Shown here piece after piece: positions 5,623-6,010 of a stretch of 6,010 bases of DNA (positions are counted from its first letter, which is position 1; each line of letters begins with the position of its first letter). The DNA comes from an uncultured Eubacteriales bacterium (GTDB lineage Bacteria > Bacillota > Clostridia > Oscillospirales > Acutalibacteraceae). The notes beneath the pieces are model-generated. The model was given only the letters and a program-made list of their open reading frames with translations, was not told the DNA's origin and did not search any database. Made by a program: the position numbers and the translations under genes. Location: the NCBI GenBank assembly GCA_900322105.1, contig ONYV01000146.1:1-6010 (forward strand), given 5' to 3'.

Positions 5623-6010
5623 TTGCTGAGGAATTGCCTCTGTTCTGGGGATTGAGCGCACGATTCTGGAGATTTGACTGCGCGTTAACAACGGGAGTCA
5701 CGCCGGCAAAGCCTTTGCCAAAGCCGCTTTGACTGTCTCCGAGCGGAGGCATGATCGGATTTGTGCTGCCTGCGGGAGCTTTTGCCGCTGTGTTTTCAGC
5801 CGCCGGCTGCTTCGGAGAATGATCGACATTACCGTCTACTACCATTTCCTTCAATACAGTGGCAAGCCCTGCCATATTTTGCATATCCGAAGGAATGATG
5901 ATCTTGGTCGCTCTGCCGTCTGCCACCTGCGCAAAGGTCTCAAGGCTCTTCAAAGCGATAACTCTGTCGGAAGGCGCTGCTGCATTGAGCATTCTCAAGC
6001 TGTCTGCAAA
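5618..6010 (-). CDS. SPFH/band 7 domain protein, C-terminal part only
   Basis: The last 130 residues of a gene that enters from the right edge; the start, the N-terminal membrane segment and most of the SPFH domain are outside the window. Residues 1-56 (visible numbering), with LKSLETFAQVADGRATKIII, resemble the helical end of SPFH proteins of the stomatin/QmcA kind, where an ALxALxxxADGxATKIxxP pattern is common. Such proteins form membrane-bound oligomeric scaffolds and often modulate membrane proteases. From about residue 62 to the stop the sequence is low-complexity, rich in Ala, Pro, Asn, Gln and Gly, ends in NRGNSSAR, and is probably disordered. It is transcribed in the same direction as the pur operon but separated from it by the 6S-like RNA and its terminator, so it is likely a different transcription unit. 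The exact subfamily cannot be fixed from this fragment. Confidence 0.85.
   Translation of the reverse strand, partial: FADSLRMLNAAAPSDRVIALKSLETFAQVADGRATKIIIPSDMQNMAGLATVLKEMVVDGNVDHSPKQPAAENTAAKAPAGSTNPIMPPLGDSQSGFGKGFAGVTPVVNAQSNLQNRALNPQNRGNSSAR

Overview
The window is part of a purine-biosynthesis operon, read entirely from the minus strand (right to left in these coordinates). The organism is most likely a member of the Bacillota, class Clostridia, resembling Ruminococcaceae/Oscillospiraceae. This is inferred from the protein sequences, from an iron-sulfur type PurF with a short propeptide, from strong AGGGAGG-like ribosome binding sites, and from a PurO-type IMP cyclohydrolase paired with a stand-alone AICAR transformylase. 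The species cannot be told from the sequence alone.

Layout in transcription order: (1) 6010-5618, the C-terminal end of an SPFH/band 7 membrane-scaffold protein; (2) 5617-5333, a 285-base intergenic region holding a roughly 204-nt structured RNA (about 5610-5407) that folds into the rod-with-central-bubble form of 6S RNA and ends in seven U, followed by a candidate promoter and leader for the purine operon; (3) purE 5332-4817; (4) purF 4802-3387; (5) purM 3336-2299; (6) purN 2278-1650, split by a frameshift near 1908; (7) purO 1627-920; (8) a stand-alone AICAR transformylase (purH-type) from 901, running off the left edge. Gaps between the pur genes are 14, 50, 20, 22 and 18 bases with no terminator, so they look like one transcript.

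Together the genes supply steps 1 (PurF), 3 (PurN), 5 (PurM), 6 (PurE), 9 (AICAR transformylase) and 10 (PurO) of de novo IMP synthesis. PurD, PurL/Q/S, PurK, PurC and PurB are not in the window. The last two steps, done in most bacteria by one bifunctional PurH, are here divided between two adjacent genes.

The points most worth a second look are the 6S-like RNA directly upstream of purE (conserved-looking stems, central bubble, possible product-RNA template and an alternative 3' hairpin), the purN frameshift that separates the catalytic Asp from the rest of the enzyme, and the PurO plus AICAR-transformylase arrangement. I see no wholly new protein system: the coding part is a recognisable metabolic operon.
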